A DNA stretch of 64,000 nt from Bacteroides finegoldii DSM 17565. Lineage in GTDB: Bacteria > Bacteroidota > Bacteroidia > Bacteroidales > Bacteroidaceae. The position numbers and the translations under genes were made by a program. The notes below the pieces were generated by a model. That model was not told the DNA's origin and did no database searches. It saw nothing but the letters and a program-made list of their open reading frames with translations. The stretch's first letter is position 1; each line of letters opens with the position of its first letter. Below are positions 25,976-34,832 of this stretch, in pieces. The stretch covers positions 52,145 through 116,144 of the forward strand of contig NZ_GG688325.1 in NCBI RefSeq assembly GCF_000156195.1, in the 5' to 3' direction.

Positions 25976-27385
25976 ATGAAGATATCATTAAAGTTGATAG
26001 TTGTATTTTTATTGTTGTTAGGGTGGAATAGTATTTTACGGGCGGAAATACTCGTATACCCTGTCCCGCAAGGTATATACTATGCCCGTCACAACGACGA
26101 CTACACAGTAAAAGTACGGCAAGCAGGTGAAAAAGATTGGGTAGATCTTTTCGAATATAACGTAAAGGTGGATATGGATACAAAATCGGATGCAACTATG
26201 GTGCAGTTTGATTTTTCCGGTAAAGTGGAAGTATTAATACGGAAGAACAATGGAGAGATCCGTTCGGCAATAGTACGTCCACTATCTAAAGGCATTCAGC
26301 CGAAGATAGACGGGAACTTTCTGTTGTTCACATTGGATAAGCCACAAAAACTATCTGTAGAATTTAACGGTGACTGTTTGAATAATCTGCACGTATTTGC
26401 CAATCCGATAATTAAGGATATACCTGATAAGAATGATCCGAACGTGATGTATTTTGAGTCCGGTATCCATGAACCTACCGATGCGGCAGGCAAGTGTTTC
26501 CGTATTCCTTCCAACACTACGGTCTATTTGGAAGGTGGGGCAGTGCTGAAAGGCTGTCTTAATTGTGACAGCGTAGAAAATGTGAAGATTCTGGGATATG
26601 GTATGTTGCTCGAACCGCAACAGGGCATATCGGTGGCATATTCCAAAAATGTATTGATTGATGGAATTACTGTTGTCAATTCACGTCACTATACCGTTTC
26701 CGGCGGACAAAGTCAAGGAATAACCATCAAAAACCTGAAATCATTCAGCTATCAAGGGTGGAGTGACGGACTGGATTTCATGTCTTGCTCCGATATTGTC
26801 ATTGATGATGTGTTTCTGCGTAATTCCGATGATTGTCTTGCTTTCTATACTCACCGTTGGAATTATTATGGAGATTGCCGGAAAGTACGTGTTCAGAATT
26901 CTACTCTTTGGGCTGATATTGCGCACCCCATTAATATCGGTACGCATGGCAATACAAAGACGGGAGATGAAGTGCTCGAAGATATGTTATTCAAAAATAT
27001 CGATATCTTGGAGCATGATGAAGACGACCGCAATTATCAAGGATGTATGACCATCAACGTTGGAGACCATAACTTGGCACGCAACATAACGTTCGAGGAT
27101 ATTCGGGTCGAAAATATTCAGGAAGGGCAACTGTTCCATCTTCGTGTGATGTATAACCAAAAGTATAATACCGGTCCGGGAAGAGGCGTGAAGGATATTG
27201 TGTTCCGTAATATCTCTTGTACAGGCAAGTATATCAATCCTTCCTTGATAGAAGGTTATGATAAGAACTGCAAAGTAGAGAATATTCTGTTCGAGAATAT
27301 CGTATTGAACGGTAAACGGGTGACTACATTGGAAGAGTTGAACGTGGATAAGAAAGATTTTGTAGGAAAAGTGAGAATAAAGTAA
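25976..27385 (+). CDS. GH28-like right-handed beta-helix glycoside hydrolase
   Basis: A 469-residue secreted protein; the ATG at 25976 gives a clean signal peptide (ending NSILRA), whereas an in-frame ATG at 25934 overlaps the lyase gene and gives a poor N-terminus. An N-terminal beta-sandwich (about 25-150) is followed by a beta-helix with coils such as VLKGCLNCDSVENVKILGYG. The GH28 landmarks are recognisable: SDGLD near residue 263 for NTDG, NSDDCLA near 283 for the paired catalytic Asp motif, and GTHG near 321 for GHG. GH28 enzymes cleave galacturonan or release rhamnose or uronic acid residues. It is the last gene of locus A, 31 nt after the lyase. Confidence 0.8.
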   Translation: MKISLKLIVVFLLLLGWNSILRAEILVYPVPQGIYYARHNDDYTVKVRQAGEKDWVDLFEYNVKVDMDTKSDATMVQFDFSGKVEVLIRKNNGEIRSAIVRPLSKGIQPKIDGNFLLFTLDKPQKLSVEFNGDCLNNLHVFANPIIKDIPDKNDPNVMYFESGIHEPTDAAGKCFRIPSNTTVYLEGGAVLKGCLNCDSVENVKILGYGMLLEPQQGISVAYSKNVLIDGITVVNSRHYTVSGGQSQGITIKNLKSFSYQGWSDGLDFMSCSDIVIDDVFLRNSDDCLAFYTHRWNYYGDCRKVRVQNSTLWADIAHPINIGTHGNTKTGDEVLEDMLFKNIDILEHDEDDRNYQGCMTINVGDHNLARNITFEDIRVENIQEGQLFHLRVMYNQKYNTGPGRGVKDIVFRNISCTGKYINPSLIEGYDKNCKVENILFENIVLNGKRVTTLEELNVDKKDFVGKVRIK

Positions 27386-27421
27386 CTTTTCAACTAAAAG
27401 TTTTATTCAATTTTGCTGTCA

Positions 27422-27476
27422 TACCCTCATAGTCTCTTGAATCCCCTTATTCATCGGTGCTTGAGCTATGAGGGTA
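27422..27476. repeat. Stem-loop with TTCATCGG loop (copy A)
   Basis: TACCCTCATAG at 27422-27432 and CTATGAGGGTA at 27466-27476 are perfect 11-bp arms; the loop holds TTCATCGG at 27450-27457. A similar stem-loop with the same eight bases in its loop occurs at 50313-50355. Confidence 0.65.
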
Positions 27477-27767
27477 AGTATGATGGTAGCATGAGGGTAA
27501 CTTTTGCTCTCATACCCCGTTGGATATTATGTCGGCCTGTAGTATTGTAATGATGGCTCCTTATATTCTTCTTGCAAGCTGTCTTGTTTCTCAAGAGCTT
27601 ACAGGTGTGAATAGACAGGCTCACAGCAGTGGGCTTTTGGGCTTACATTTGTGGATAGAAGAGCTCACTGCTGTGAGCTTCTCTGTTTGATTAAAGGTTA
27701 ATATATGAAGTATGGGGCAGTAAACAGTTACTCTCATGCTGCCATCATATTAACTCCCATAGCTGAA
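27461..27767. repeat. Imperfect 43-bp inverted repeat spanning the gap before GH78
   Basis: Bases 27461-27503 and 27725-27767 are reverse complements with about eight mismatches in 43; the inner 22 bases (27480-27501 against 27727-27748) differ at only two positions. The 221 bp between them contain another perfect 13-bp inverted repeat (27619-27631 with 27666-27678). There is no gene in the 420-nt gap 27386-27805. Possible readings are an invertible segment, a remnant of a non-autonomous element, or a large structured leader RNA of the rhamnosidase gene. Confidence 0.7.
27619..27678. repeat. Perfect 13-bp inverted repeat inside the larger one
   Basis: GCTCACAGCAGTG at 27619-27631 and CACTGCTGTGAGC at 27666-27678 are exact complements with 34 nt between. 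A TACATTTG box, which fits the Bacteroides -7 consensus, lies in the loop at 27644-27651, but no -33 element is visible at the right distance. Confidence 0.75.
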
Positions 27768-27805
27768 ATGCTCTTATTCTTGCACTATTCTTATACTGAT
27801 ACGAA

Positions 27806-30800
27806 ATGAAAAGATACATTTACCTTCTAGTCCTTACATTGATAAACAATTTACCAAGTGTAGCTGATTCTCCTTTTCAATTGAAAAGACTGCAAGTGGA
27901 ATATGCTGTGACACCGCTGGGAATTGATGTAGAGAACCCCCGTTTCAGTTGGCAAATGGAGGGAGATACTGATGAAAGAGGTTTATTGCAGACAGCTCGT
28001 CAAATCGTTGTAATCGATGAGGCTGGCGTGCAAGTATGGGATTCAAAGAAAATCACCGATGATCAATCTTTGAATATTGAATATGCCGGACTTCCGTTAA
28101 AAGCTGCTACCCGCTATCAGTGGACGGTTCATGTATGGGATACGAAACATAGAAAAGTATCCGCTTCTTCCTGGTTCGAAACCGGGCTGATGAGTAGTGA
28201 TCGTGCCTATGAGGGATGGGGCGGTGCGAAATGGATTGGAGCAGGGGATGAGGATAGGACATTCTATTCCCATTATCTTCCGGTTTTTAAGTTGAACTTC
28301 TCCTTGCGGTTGGACGAAACGACAAGGACCACCTGTTCGGGATTTATTTATGGAGCGAATGATGAGCGCTTGATGGAACGGTATAAGAACCTCTATCAGC
28401 TGGAAAACAAAAAAGACGAATCATATATAAAGGTTGAATTGAATATCACTCCGTTGCTTTCGGGGCAAGATGCGGTGTTGAATATATATCGTGTAGGCTA
28501 CCATCCGGATGATAAGAAAGACATTCCTTATAAAAGTTTCGCTATTCCGCAGGAGATGGTCAATGAACATAATAAATACGATTGGCACACGGTGACCCTT
28601 CGCTCGAATTTAGGTTTTACACAGTTTTATGTGGACAATACCGACAAGCAGATCGGCTCTGTCAATCTGAATCCTTTAGGGCAGGGCGGTGACTTTATCG
28701 CTTTTCCGGTGGTAGGAGATGTGGGGTATTTTGTTCCTGCCGGTCAGGCAGCTTCTTTCTCAAAAGTAGAAATTGCAAACTTTCGAAGTCCGGCGAATGT
28801 AATTACTACGTTGCAAGATTCAGTATGCCGTATAGTTGGTAGGATATCGGACACTTTCACTACTTTTGCTCCTGAATCCCATTCGGCTCCCATGCTCAGA
28901 ACGCTCTTTGCTTCTTCGGAGGCGAAGATAAAGAAGGCGCGGTTATATGTTACTTCACGCGGTATCTATGAAGTATATCTGAATGGCAGACGGATAGGGA
29001 ATGATTATTTCAATCCCGGAATCACCCAATATAACAAAACGCACTTATATCAGACATTTGACGTAACAGAATATATCCATTCCGGTCAAAATGCACTCGG
29101 TGCTTTACTGTCCGAAGGATGGTGGAGCGGAGGAGCAACCTTTACAGGAGATAATTGGAACTTTTTCGGAGACCGCCAGTCATTACTGGCAAAACTGGTA
29201 ATCACTTATGCAGATGGACAGGAGAAGGTTGTAATAACCGAACCCTCTACCTGGCAATATTACAATAGAGGTCCTATCTGTTATGGTAGCTTCTTTCAGG
29301 GAGAAGTATACGACGCTTTGCGTGATGCGAGGGTGAAAGGATGGAGTACGGCTTCCTATAACGCCGTAGACTGGAAACCTGCCTGTGAAGTAGCTTTGGA
29401 AGGCAACGTCAGTATGGAAGGAAATCCGGATAAACCTCGGGTAAATGATTATTCCGACTTTGAACTGATAGGGCAGTTCGGCCAGACAGTAAAAGCAAAA
29501 AAGGAGCTGACCGCCCTCTCGGTGGAGGAAGTACGCCCCGGTGTATTTGTTTATGATATGGGACAGAATATGGTCGGTGTACCTAAGATAAAACTGTCCG
29601 GTATGAAACCCGGAACAAGAATATGTCTGCGTTTTGCTGAAGTGAAATATCCGGATTTGCCCGAATATAAAGGTAACACCGGAATGATTATGTTAGAGAA
29701 TATCCGTGCTGCCATGGCACAGGACATCTATATCGCTAAAGGAGGTGAAGAAACGATTTTTCCCCGTTTCACCTATCATGGTTATCGCTTTGTGGAAATA
29801 ACCGGTATTGATGAACCCCTTCCCGCAGCGTCGGTGAAAGGAGTAGTGCTTAGCTCCATTCACGAGCTGGCTTCCCGTTACGAAACATCGGACGAGAAAG
29901 TAAATAAGTTGTGGGAGAATATTACTTGGTCTTCCTTTGCCAATTTTATGTCTATCCCCACCGACTGCCCTCAACGGAACGAACGTTTGGGATGGGCAGG
30001 AGATATTTCCGTATTCTCCCGTACGGCTACGTACCTGGCGGACGTACCTCAATTTTTGAGAAGATACCTTCGTTCTATGCGTGATGTACAGCGGGAAGAT
30101 GGTCGCTTTCCGGACATTGCTCCTTTGGGTGGAGGATTCGGTGGTTTGCTGTGGGGAAGTGCCGGAATCACAGTTCCTTGGGAGTGTTACCTGCAATACG
30201 GAGACAAAGTTCTCTTGGCTGAACACTATGACGCCATGAAACGATATATTTCCTATATCCTCGACAAGACCATCGACCCGAAAACAAATCTGCTTGTACA
30301 GAGCAGGGCATGGGGTGATTTGTGTGATTGGCTCGGTCTTGAAGATAACAGGAATGATAAATCTCTCTTATGGGAAGCCTATTTTATTTATGACCTCGAA
30401 TTAATGAGCAAGATAGCCACTATCTTGGGTAAGACTACAGATGCGGAAGAATATCGGAAGTTGCACAGCGACAGAAAGGCTTTCTTCAATAGCACTTACC
30501 TGCAACCGGAAACCTGCAAGACCATTCACTCCGCTTTCGTACCGAAGAAGCAGGGAACGTTGGTGGATACACAAACTTCTTATGTCCTCCCGTTGGTATT
30601 CGGCATCATTGATGAAGAGAATAAACCGAAATTTGTCAAGAATCTGATGGAAACAATTGTCAGAGAAAATAGGACAGAGCAAGGCAGATGGTGTCCTCCT
30701 TATTCGTTGATGACCGGTTTTATCGGGACGGCATGGATTAGTAAAGCATTGTCCGATAATGGTTGCAGTGAGGCGGCGTACAAGTTGTTACAGCAGACGA

Positions 30801-31303
30801 ACTATCCGTCGTGGCTGTATTCGGTGGAGCAAGGAGCCACTACCATTTGGGAACGGTTGAATTCCTATACCCATGAAGATGGATTCGGTGGAAATAACCG
30901 TATGAATTCTTTCAATCATTATTCTTTTGGTGCAGTTGGCGCATGGATGTACAATTACTCTTTAGGTATAGAACGGGATGAAAACTTCCCCGGATTTAAA
31001 CACTTTGTGCTGAAACCGGAAGTGGATACCTGTGGGAATATGACTTATGCCAAAGGATATTATGATTCTATGTATGGACGTATCGAAAGTAGTTGGAGAG
31101 TAGAAGAAGATGCAGTTATTTATCAGTGTACAGTTCCGGCAAATACAACTGCAACGTTACATCTTCCTGCAACTTCAGTGAAGAACATTGTTGAGGGGAA
31201 TAGAACTTTAAAGAAAAGCAAAGGGATAGAGTATGTCGGAATAGAAGATGGTAGGTTAGTATTGCGGCTTTTGGCCGGCAGATATTCCTTTGGAATCAAA
31301 TAA
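27806..31303 (+). CDS. GH78 alpha-L-rhamnosidase, secreted
   Basis: A 1165-residue protein with a signal peptide (ending LPSVAD) that removes terminal alpha-L-rhamnose from glycans or glycosides. Domain order fits GH78: an N-terminal fibronectin-like sandwich (about 25-130), an inserted sandwich (about 150-330), the Bac_rhamnosid N domain (about 370-570), a sandwich with GVFVYDMGQNMVGVPKI (about 590-690), the alpha/alpha-barrel catalytic domain and a C-terminal sandwich. The signature PTDCPQRNERLGWAGD near residue 718 holds conserved acidic residues of the active site. It stands alone between the repeat-rich gap and a clean terminator, so it may be its own transcription unit. Confidence 0.93.
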   Translation: MKRYIYLLVLTLINNLPSVADSPFQLKRLQVEYAVTPLGIDVENPRFSWQMEGDTDERGLLQTARQIVVIDEAGVQVWDSKKITDDQSLNIEYAGLPLKAATRYQWTVHVWDTKHRKVSASSWFETGLMSSDRAYEGWGGAKWIGAGDEDRTFYSHYLPVFKLNFSLRLDETTRTTCSGFIYGANDERLMERYKNLYQLENKKDESYIKVELNITPLLSGQDAVLNIYRVGYHPDDKKDIPYKSFAIPQEMVNEHNKYDWHTVTLRSNLGFTQFYVDNTDKQIGSVNLNPLGQGGDFIAFPVVGDVGYFVPAGQAASFSKVEIANFRSPANVITTLQDSVCRIVGRISDTFTTFAPESHSAPMLRTLFASSEAKIKKARLYVTSRGIYEVYLNGRRIGNDYFNPGITQYNKTHLYQTFDVTEYIHSGQNALGALLSEGWWSGGATFTGDNWNFFGDRQSLLAKLVITYADGQEKVVITEPSTWQYYNRGPICYGSFFQGEVYDALRDARVKGWSTASYNAVDWKPACEVALEGNVSMEGNPDKPRVNDYSDFELIGQFGQTVKAKKELTALSVEEVRPGVFVYDMGQNMVGVPKIKLSGMKPGTRICLRFAEVKYPDLPEYKGNTGMIMLENIRAAMAQDIYIAKGGEETIFPRFTYHGYRFVEITGIDEPLPAASVKGVVLSSIHELASRYETSDEKVNKLWENITWSSFANFMSIPTDCPQRNERLGWAGDISVFSRTATYLADVPQFLRRYLRSMRDVQREDGRFPDIAPLGGGFGGLLWGSAGITVPWECYLQYGDKVLLAEHYDAMKRYISYILDKTIDPKTNLLVQSRAWGDLCDWLGLEDNRNDKSLLWEAYFIYDLELMSKIATILGKTTDAEEYRKLHSDRKAFFNSTYLQPETCKTIHSAFVPKKQGTLVDTQTSYVLPLVFGIIDEENKPKFVKNLMETIVRENRTEQGRWCPPYSLMTGFIGTAWISKALSDNGCSEAAYKLLQQTNYPSWLYSVEQGATTIWERLNSYTHEDGFGGNNRMNSFNHYSFGAVGAWMYNYSLGIERDENFPGFKHFVLKPEVDTCGNMTYAKGYYDSMYGRIESSWRVEEDAVIYQCTVPANTTATLHLPATSVKNIVEGNRTLKKSKGIEYVGIEDGRLVLRLLAGRYSFGIK

Positions 31304-31316
31304 AGACAGAAGAAAG

Positions 31317-31346
31317 CCCTATATCTTGAAAGAACAGATATAGGGG
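31317..31346 (+). terminator. Hairpin after GH78
   Basis: CCCTATATCT at 31317-31326 and AGATATAGGG at 31336-31345 form a perfect 10-bp stem around 9 nt just after the stop codon. No long T-run follows, so termination may be partial. Confidence 0.6.
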
Positions 31347-31391
31347 AATAAGAGGACATCTCACGCGTTGGAAATATTCTTTTGTAACAAC

Positions 31392-31491
31392 TTGCTTTGG
31401 TTTTGTGCACAGAATGAATACTTTTTGCTTTGGATTTGAATATAAAAATCTTATATTTTGCTTTGGATTTGCGCTAAGTATGCCATCTTTG
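31392..31491 (+). promoter_or_regulatory. Three 33-nt-spaced direct repeats and a promoter
   Basis: TTGCTTTGG occurs at 31392, 31425 and 31458, exactly 33 nt apart; the second and third copies extend to TTGCTTTGGATTTG. Each copy holds a TTTG. From the third copy, TTTG at 31462-31465 and CATCTTTG at 31484-31491 are 18 nt apart, and from the second, TTTG at 31429-31432 and ATATTTTG at 31453-31460 are 20 nt apart, so two tandem promoters overlap the repeats. The only downstream gene is a remnant. Confidence 0.5.
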
Positions 31492-31518
31492 TATTGATTA
31501 TAAATAAGTTAGTTAGCA

Positions 31519-31626
31519 ATGTTTCAACGATTAGCCATAAAAGCCCTTCAGCAATGGGCACAGAAAGAAGAAAGGAAACCTTTGGTTTTGAGAGAGGGCA
31601 AGACTAAACAGATATTAATAAAATGA
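31519..31626 (+). pseudogene. Remnant of an AAA ATPase (DUF4143-type) gene
   Basis: A 35-codon frame starting MFQRLAIKALQQWAQKEE and continuing with RKPLVLREGKTKQ. This matches the N-terminus of the AAA/DUF4143 ATPases common in Bacteroides, which continue RKPL-LRGARQVGKTT at the P-loop. Here the P-loop is shortened to LREGKT and the frame stops soon after, and nothing of the remaining several hundred residues is present before the next hairpin. I read it as a deletion relic. A promoter-like region precedes it, so a short peptide might still be made. Confidence 0.6.
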
Positions 31627-31632
31627 TAAATT

Positions 31633-31684
31633 AAAGGCTTCATGAGATCAAGGCTGTTTTAGCTTTGATTTTCACGAAGCCTTT
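31633..31684. terminator. Bidirectional terminator
   Basis: AAAGGCTTC at 31633-31641 pairs with GAAGCCTTT at 31676-31684, continued inward by TGA/TCA and by ATCAAGGCT with AGCTTTGAT (one G-T pair). With T-runs on both strands it serves the ATPase remnant on one side and the mannonate dehydratase gene on the other. Confidence 0.8.
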
Positions 31685-31706
31685 ATTATTGTGAATACTG
31701 TGATGA

Positions 31707-32894
31707 TTATAATATTATCTGTCGTTTTTTCTCATCATCCACTACAGCCATCATTCCTTCTACTTGTGCAAGAGCTAGCATACGTCCGTGGAAAGAATAT
31801 CCCGGGTTGTAGCCTTTATCTTCATCTCCCAGCATCATTCGTCCGTGGTCTACACGCATCGGTAATCCCGGATTCTCATTTTCGAAGATACGGATAAGGT
31901 CAATCAGATGTCCTCTTCCCGTAAGATGGGAGCTTTCAATGAAGTTTCCACCTTGCATGGCAGCTGTGCTGCGCAGATGTACGAAATGAGTTCTTTTTGC
32001 AAATTTCTTAGCCAACTCACGTGTATCGTTATGTTCGCCTGCACTCAAAGAGCCTGCACAGAAAGTCAATCCATTATGAGGATTATTTACGGCATTCAGG
32101 AACCATTCAATATCATTTTCATTGGTAACGATACGTGGTAAACCTAATACCTGGAATGGAGGGTCATCCGGATGTACGCACATATTAACTCCATATTCTT
32201 CGCATACAGGCATGATTGCAGATAAGAAATAACGCATATTTTCACGCAAAGCATCCCGGTCTATATCTTTGTACAAAGCAAGTAACCGCTTGAAGATGGA
32301 AACCGGATTTTTATCTCCTTCTTTGATATTGCCATTAACAAAACCTTGAGTCTTGACAATGATCGTATCAATCAAAGCGTCTTTTTCTGCTTCTGTGATA
32401 ACCTTATCCAACTCGGCAACTTTCTGAAGTTCTTCTTCAGTGTAATCTTTTTCAGCTCCTTCACGTTCCAAGATTCGGATATCGAAATAAGCAAAGCGGA
32501 TATGGTCGTAATACAGAGAACTGGTACCATCCGGCCAAGGGTGTTGCAAGTCTGTACGTATCCAGTCGATAACGGGCATGAAGTTGTAACATACTGTCTT
32601 TATACCGCATTTACCCAAATTGGCAAGGCTTATTTTGTAGTTTTCAATTAACTGTTCACGTTCCGCTCCTGCGTATTTGATTGCTTCACATACAGGAAGA
32701 CTTTCCACTACCGACCAACGTAAACCATAAGATTCGATATATGATTTCAAATCGTTAATAGCTTCCATTGTCCATATTTCACCGTTCGGTACATCATGCA
32801 GGGCAGTGACAATTCCTTCTACCCCTATTTGTCGGAGCATCGGCAAGGTTATCTTATCCTTTTTGCCAAACCATCTCCAAGTCTTTTCCATCAT
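31707..32894 (-). CDS. uxuA: Mannonate dehydratase
   Basis: A 395-residue UxuA-family enzyme (EC 4.2.1.8) that dehydrates D-mannonate to 2-keto-3-deoxygluconate in glucuronate catabolism. The N-terminus MEKTWRWFGKKDKITLPML, the segments GIVTALHDVPNGEIW and WSVVESLPVCEAIK, and the metal-ligand-containing MCVHPDDPPFQVLGLPRIV and LRSTAAMQGGNF-type blocks follow the family closely. Length is normal. It is the second gene of a minus-strand pair, 35 nt after the oxidoreductase that makes its substrate. It is cytoplasmic and would process uronic acid released by the lyases and GH88 in this island, although isomerase and KDG kinase/aldolase genes are not in the window. Confidence 0.95.
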   Translation of the reverse strand: MMEKTWRWFGKKDKITLPMLRQIGVEGIVTALHDVPNGEIWTMEAINDLKSYIESYGLRWSVVESLPVCEAIKYAGAEREQLIENYKISLANLGKCGIKTVCYNFMPVIDWIRTDLQHPWPDGTSSLYYDHIRFAYFDIRILEREGAEKDYTEEELQKVAELDKVITEAEKDALIDTIIVKTQGFVNGNIKEGDKNPVSIFKRLLALYKDIDRDALRENMRYFLSAIMPVCEEYGVNMCVHPDDPPFQVLGLPRIVTNENDIEWFLNAVNNPHNGLTFCAGSLSAGEHNDTRELAKKFAKRTHFVHLRSTAAMQGGNFIESSHLTGRGHLIDLIRIFENENPGLPMRVDHGRMMLGDEDKGYNPGYSFHGRMLALAQVEGMMAVVDDEKKRQIIL

Positions 32895-32929
32895 AGTCTT
32901 TCTCTTTATAACAGGCTATTATTTATTGC

Positions 32930-33745
32930 TTAAACTCCGCTGAATGCACTGAAACCACCATCAATAGGTAGCATTGCTCCGGTTACGAAGCTAGCGGCTT
33001 CACTGCACAGGAATTGTACAGCACCGTTCAATTCTTTGATATCGCCGAAACGATTCATCGGAGTTTTGGCTAACACCTTTTTACTTCTGTCGGTCAATGA
33101 ACCATCCGGGTTGATAAGTACACGACGGTTTTGGTCACCGATAAAGAATCCCGGAGCGATAGCATTTACACGGATACCATCACCGTATTTCAGTGCCATT
33201 TCGCTTGCCAGCCATTGGGTGAAGTTGGCTACTGCCGTTTTAGCGGCCGAGTAACCCGGTACACGGGTGATAGCACTATAAGCAGCCATAGAAGATACAT
33301 TGATGATGCATCCTTTCTTCTGTTTTGCCATTACCTTACCGAATATCATAGACGGATAAACTGTACCGTTCATATTCAGGTTAGTCACTTTTTCCCAGCA
33401 AGAGATGTCCATATCATAGAAGTGCTGATCCGGTTCGAGAGTAGCTCCCGGCATATTGCCACCGGCAATGTTCAATAGAATATCGATCTGTCCCCATTTG
33501 GCTACGACTTCTTCGGCTACTTTCTCCAGGCTGGCGGTGTCAAGTACATTACCGATGATGCCGATTACATCGTTACCGTATTGCTTAAGTTCAGCCACAC
33601 GGTTGTCCAGTTGCTCCTGACGAATGTCAATAGCTACAACTTTTGCTCCCTGCTGTACAAAGTGTTGGGCAATATTTCCGCCCAGTACACCACCTGCTCC
33701 GGTAATAACAGCAACTTTACCGGCAATACTAAATAATTCGTTCAT
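32930..33745 (-). CDS. SDR-family D-mannonate oxidoreductase (fructuronate reductase)
   Basis: A 271-residue short-chain dehydrogenase. The cofactor motif TGAGGVLGG follows the first strand, the NIAGG motif replaces NNAG, and the catalytic Ser and Tyr-x-x-x-Lys are visible in NVSSMAAYSAI and GYSAAKTAV. Located directly upstream of uxuA on the same strand, it most likely reduces D-fructuronate to D-mannonate, a role filled by SDR proteins in Bacteroides in place of classical UxuB. An in-frame ATG at 33757 adds four residues; MNELFSIAGK at 33745 fits homologues better. The divergent AraC gene probably regulates the pair. Confidence 0.88.
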   Translation of the reverse strand: MNELFSIAGKVAVITGAGGVLGGNIAQHFVQQGAKVVAIDIRQEQLDNRVAELKQYGNDVIGIIGNVLDTASLEKVAEEVVAKWGQIDILLNIAGGNMPGATLEPDQHFYDMDISCWEKVTNLNMNGTVYPSMIFGKVMAKQKKGCIINVSSMAAYSAITRVPGYSAAKTAVANFTQWLASEMALKYGDGIRVNAIAPGFFIGDQNRRVLINPDGSLTDRSKKVLAKTPMNRFGDIKELNGAVQFLCSEAASFVTGAMLPIDGGFSAFSGV

Positions 33746-33776
33746 GTTTTCTATCAAATGTTTTTATGAATGGATG

Positions 33777-33840
33777 CAAAAATAGCGGGTTTTTATACAT
33801 GCTATGATGCGTATTTTTGCAAGATATTTACCTATCTTTG
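33777..33840. promoter_or_regulatory. Divergent promoter region, uronate genes and AraC regulator
   Basis: On the minus strand TATTTTTG at 33784-33777 is a -7 box for the oxidoreductase-uxuA operon. On the plus strand TATCTTTG at 33833-33840 (and TATTTTTG at 33812-33819) can serve the AraC gene. The divergent layout suggests that the regulator binds here. Confidence 0.55.
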
Positions 33841-33865
33841 CAAAAGCAGTTTAGAAAGGAGATTT

Positions 33866-34747
33866 ATGAAGAAGATAATGAATGAGAAGTTGACTATTAC
33901 GACTTCTAATCCCGTCCGTGCCCGCTTTTATGAATATCCACGTTTCACGTATCCGTGGCATTTTCATAGTGAGTATGAAATTATTTATGTGGAGAAGGGA
34001 GAGGGGGATTGTCTGGTGGGTGACAGCATTATCTCCTATTCAAAAGGTGATTTGATTCTTTTCGGTTCCGAACTGCCTCATAGTATGCAAAGTCCACCGG
34101 ACGACGGGGAAGAATCTGATAATGAAGAAAAATCCGAACTGAAAGTAAGAGGAGTCAATATTCAGTTTGAGAAAGATTTTATGCATTATTCTATTTCTCA
34201 ATACTCCCAGTTTATTCCTATCAGGAATTTATTGGAGGATGCTTGCAGAGGAATTAAATTCACAATTACCCGTTCGGGGAAAATCATTAAGTTATTGGAA
34301 CAAATTCCTTCTGCCAAAGGAGCGGATCAAATTATCCTGTTGCTTTCACTTCTACAGATGATGGCTACTAGCAATCATAAGAAATATCTGACTACTTCTC
34401 ATTATACTCCGTCTCCTTCGATTATGCGTAATGAAAGAATGGAAAAAGTGATTGCCTATTTGAATAAACATTATACCGAGTCTATCGGTCTGGATGAAAT
34501 TGCTTCTTATACAGCGATGAACCCTACTGCTTTCTGCCGATACTTTAAAGAAAACACAGGAAAAACATTCAAAGAGTATGTACTTGATATGCGTATCGGA
34601 TATGCTTGTAAACTATTGAATAGTAGTATGATGAATATATCTCAAATCAGTGCTACTTGCGGATTTGAATCACCTGTACATTTTAACCGCATTTTTAAAA
34701 GGGTGACAGGAATGACACCTACTTTATATAGAGAGCAGATGGAATAA
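33866..34747 (+). CDS. AraC-family transcriptional regulator with cupin domain
   Basis: A 293-residue cytoplasmic regulator. The start at 33866 is preceded by a good ribosome-binding site (AAAGGAG); an in-frame ATG at 33770 would run through the promoter. The N-terminal cupin holds YPWHFHSEYEIIYVEKG, a sugar- or uronate-binding fold, and the C-terminal domain has two helix-turn-helix units (IGLDEIASYTAMNPTAFCRY and ISQISATCGFESPVHFNRIF). It is divergent from the mannonate genes, so control of uronate catabolism is the most likely role. It could also act on GH97, which follows on its own strand. Confidence 0.9.
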   Translation: MKKIMNEKLTITTSNPVRARFYEYPRFTYPWHFHSEYEIIYVEKGEGDCLVGDSIISYSKGDLILFGSELPHSMQSPPDDGEESDNEEKSELKVRGVNIQFEKDFMHYSISQYSQFIPIRNLLEDACRGIKFTITRSGKIIKLLEQIPSAKGADQIILLLSLLQMMATSNHKKYLTTSHYTPSPSIMRNERMEKVIAYLNKHYTESIGLDEIASYTAMNPTAFCRYFKENTGKTFKEYVLDMRIGYACKLLNSSMMNISQISATCGFESPVHFNRIFKRVTGMTPTLYREQME

Positions 34748-34832
34748 GCTTTTCAGGCAATAAACATTTGAGTATAATTTCTTCCTCGTTCGTATATAAT
34801 AGAAAAGATGAATAAACATGAGCGTAAATAGA

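Noticed and set aside
31392..31471. CRISPR array
   Set aside because: Three short repeats of 9-14 bp with A/T-rich spacers do not match CRISPR repeat length, and no cas gene is present anywhere in the window.
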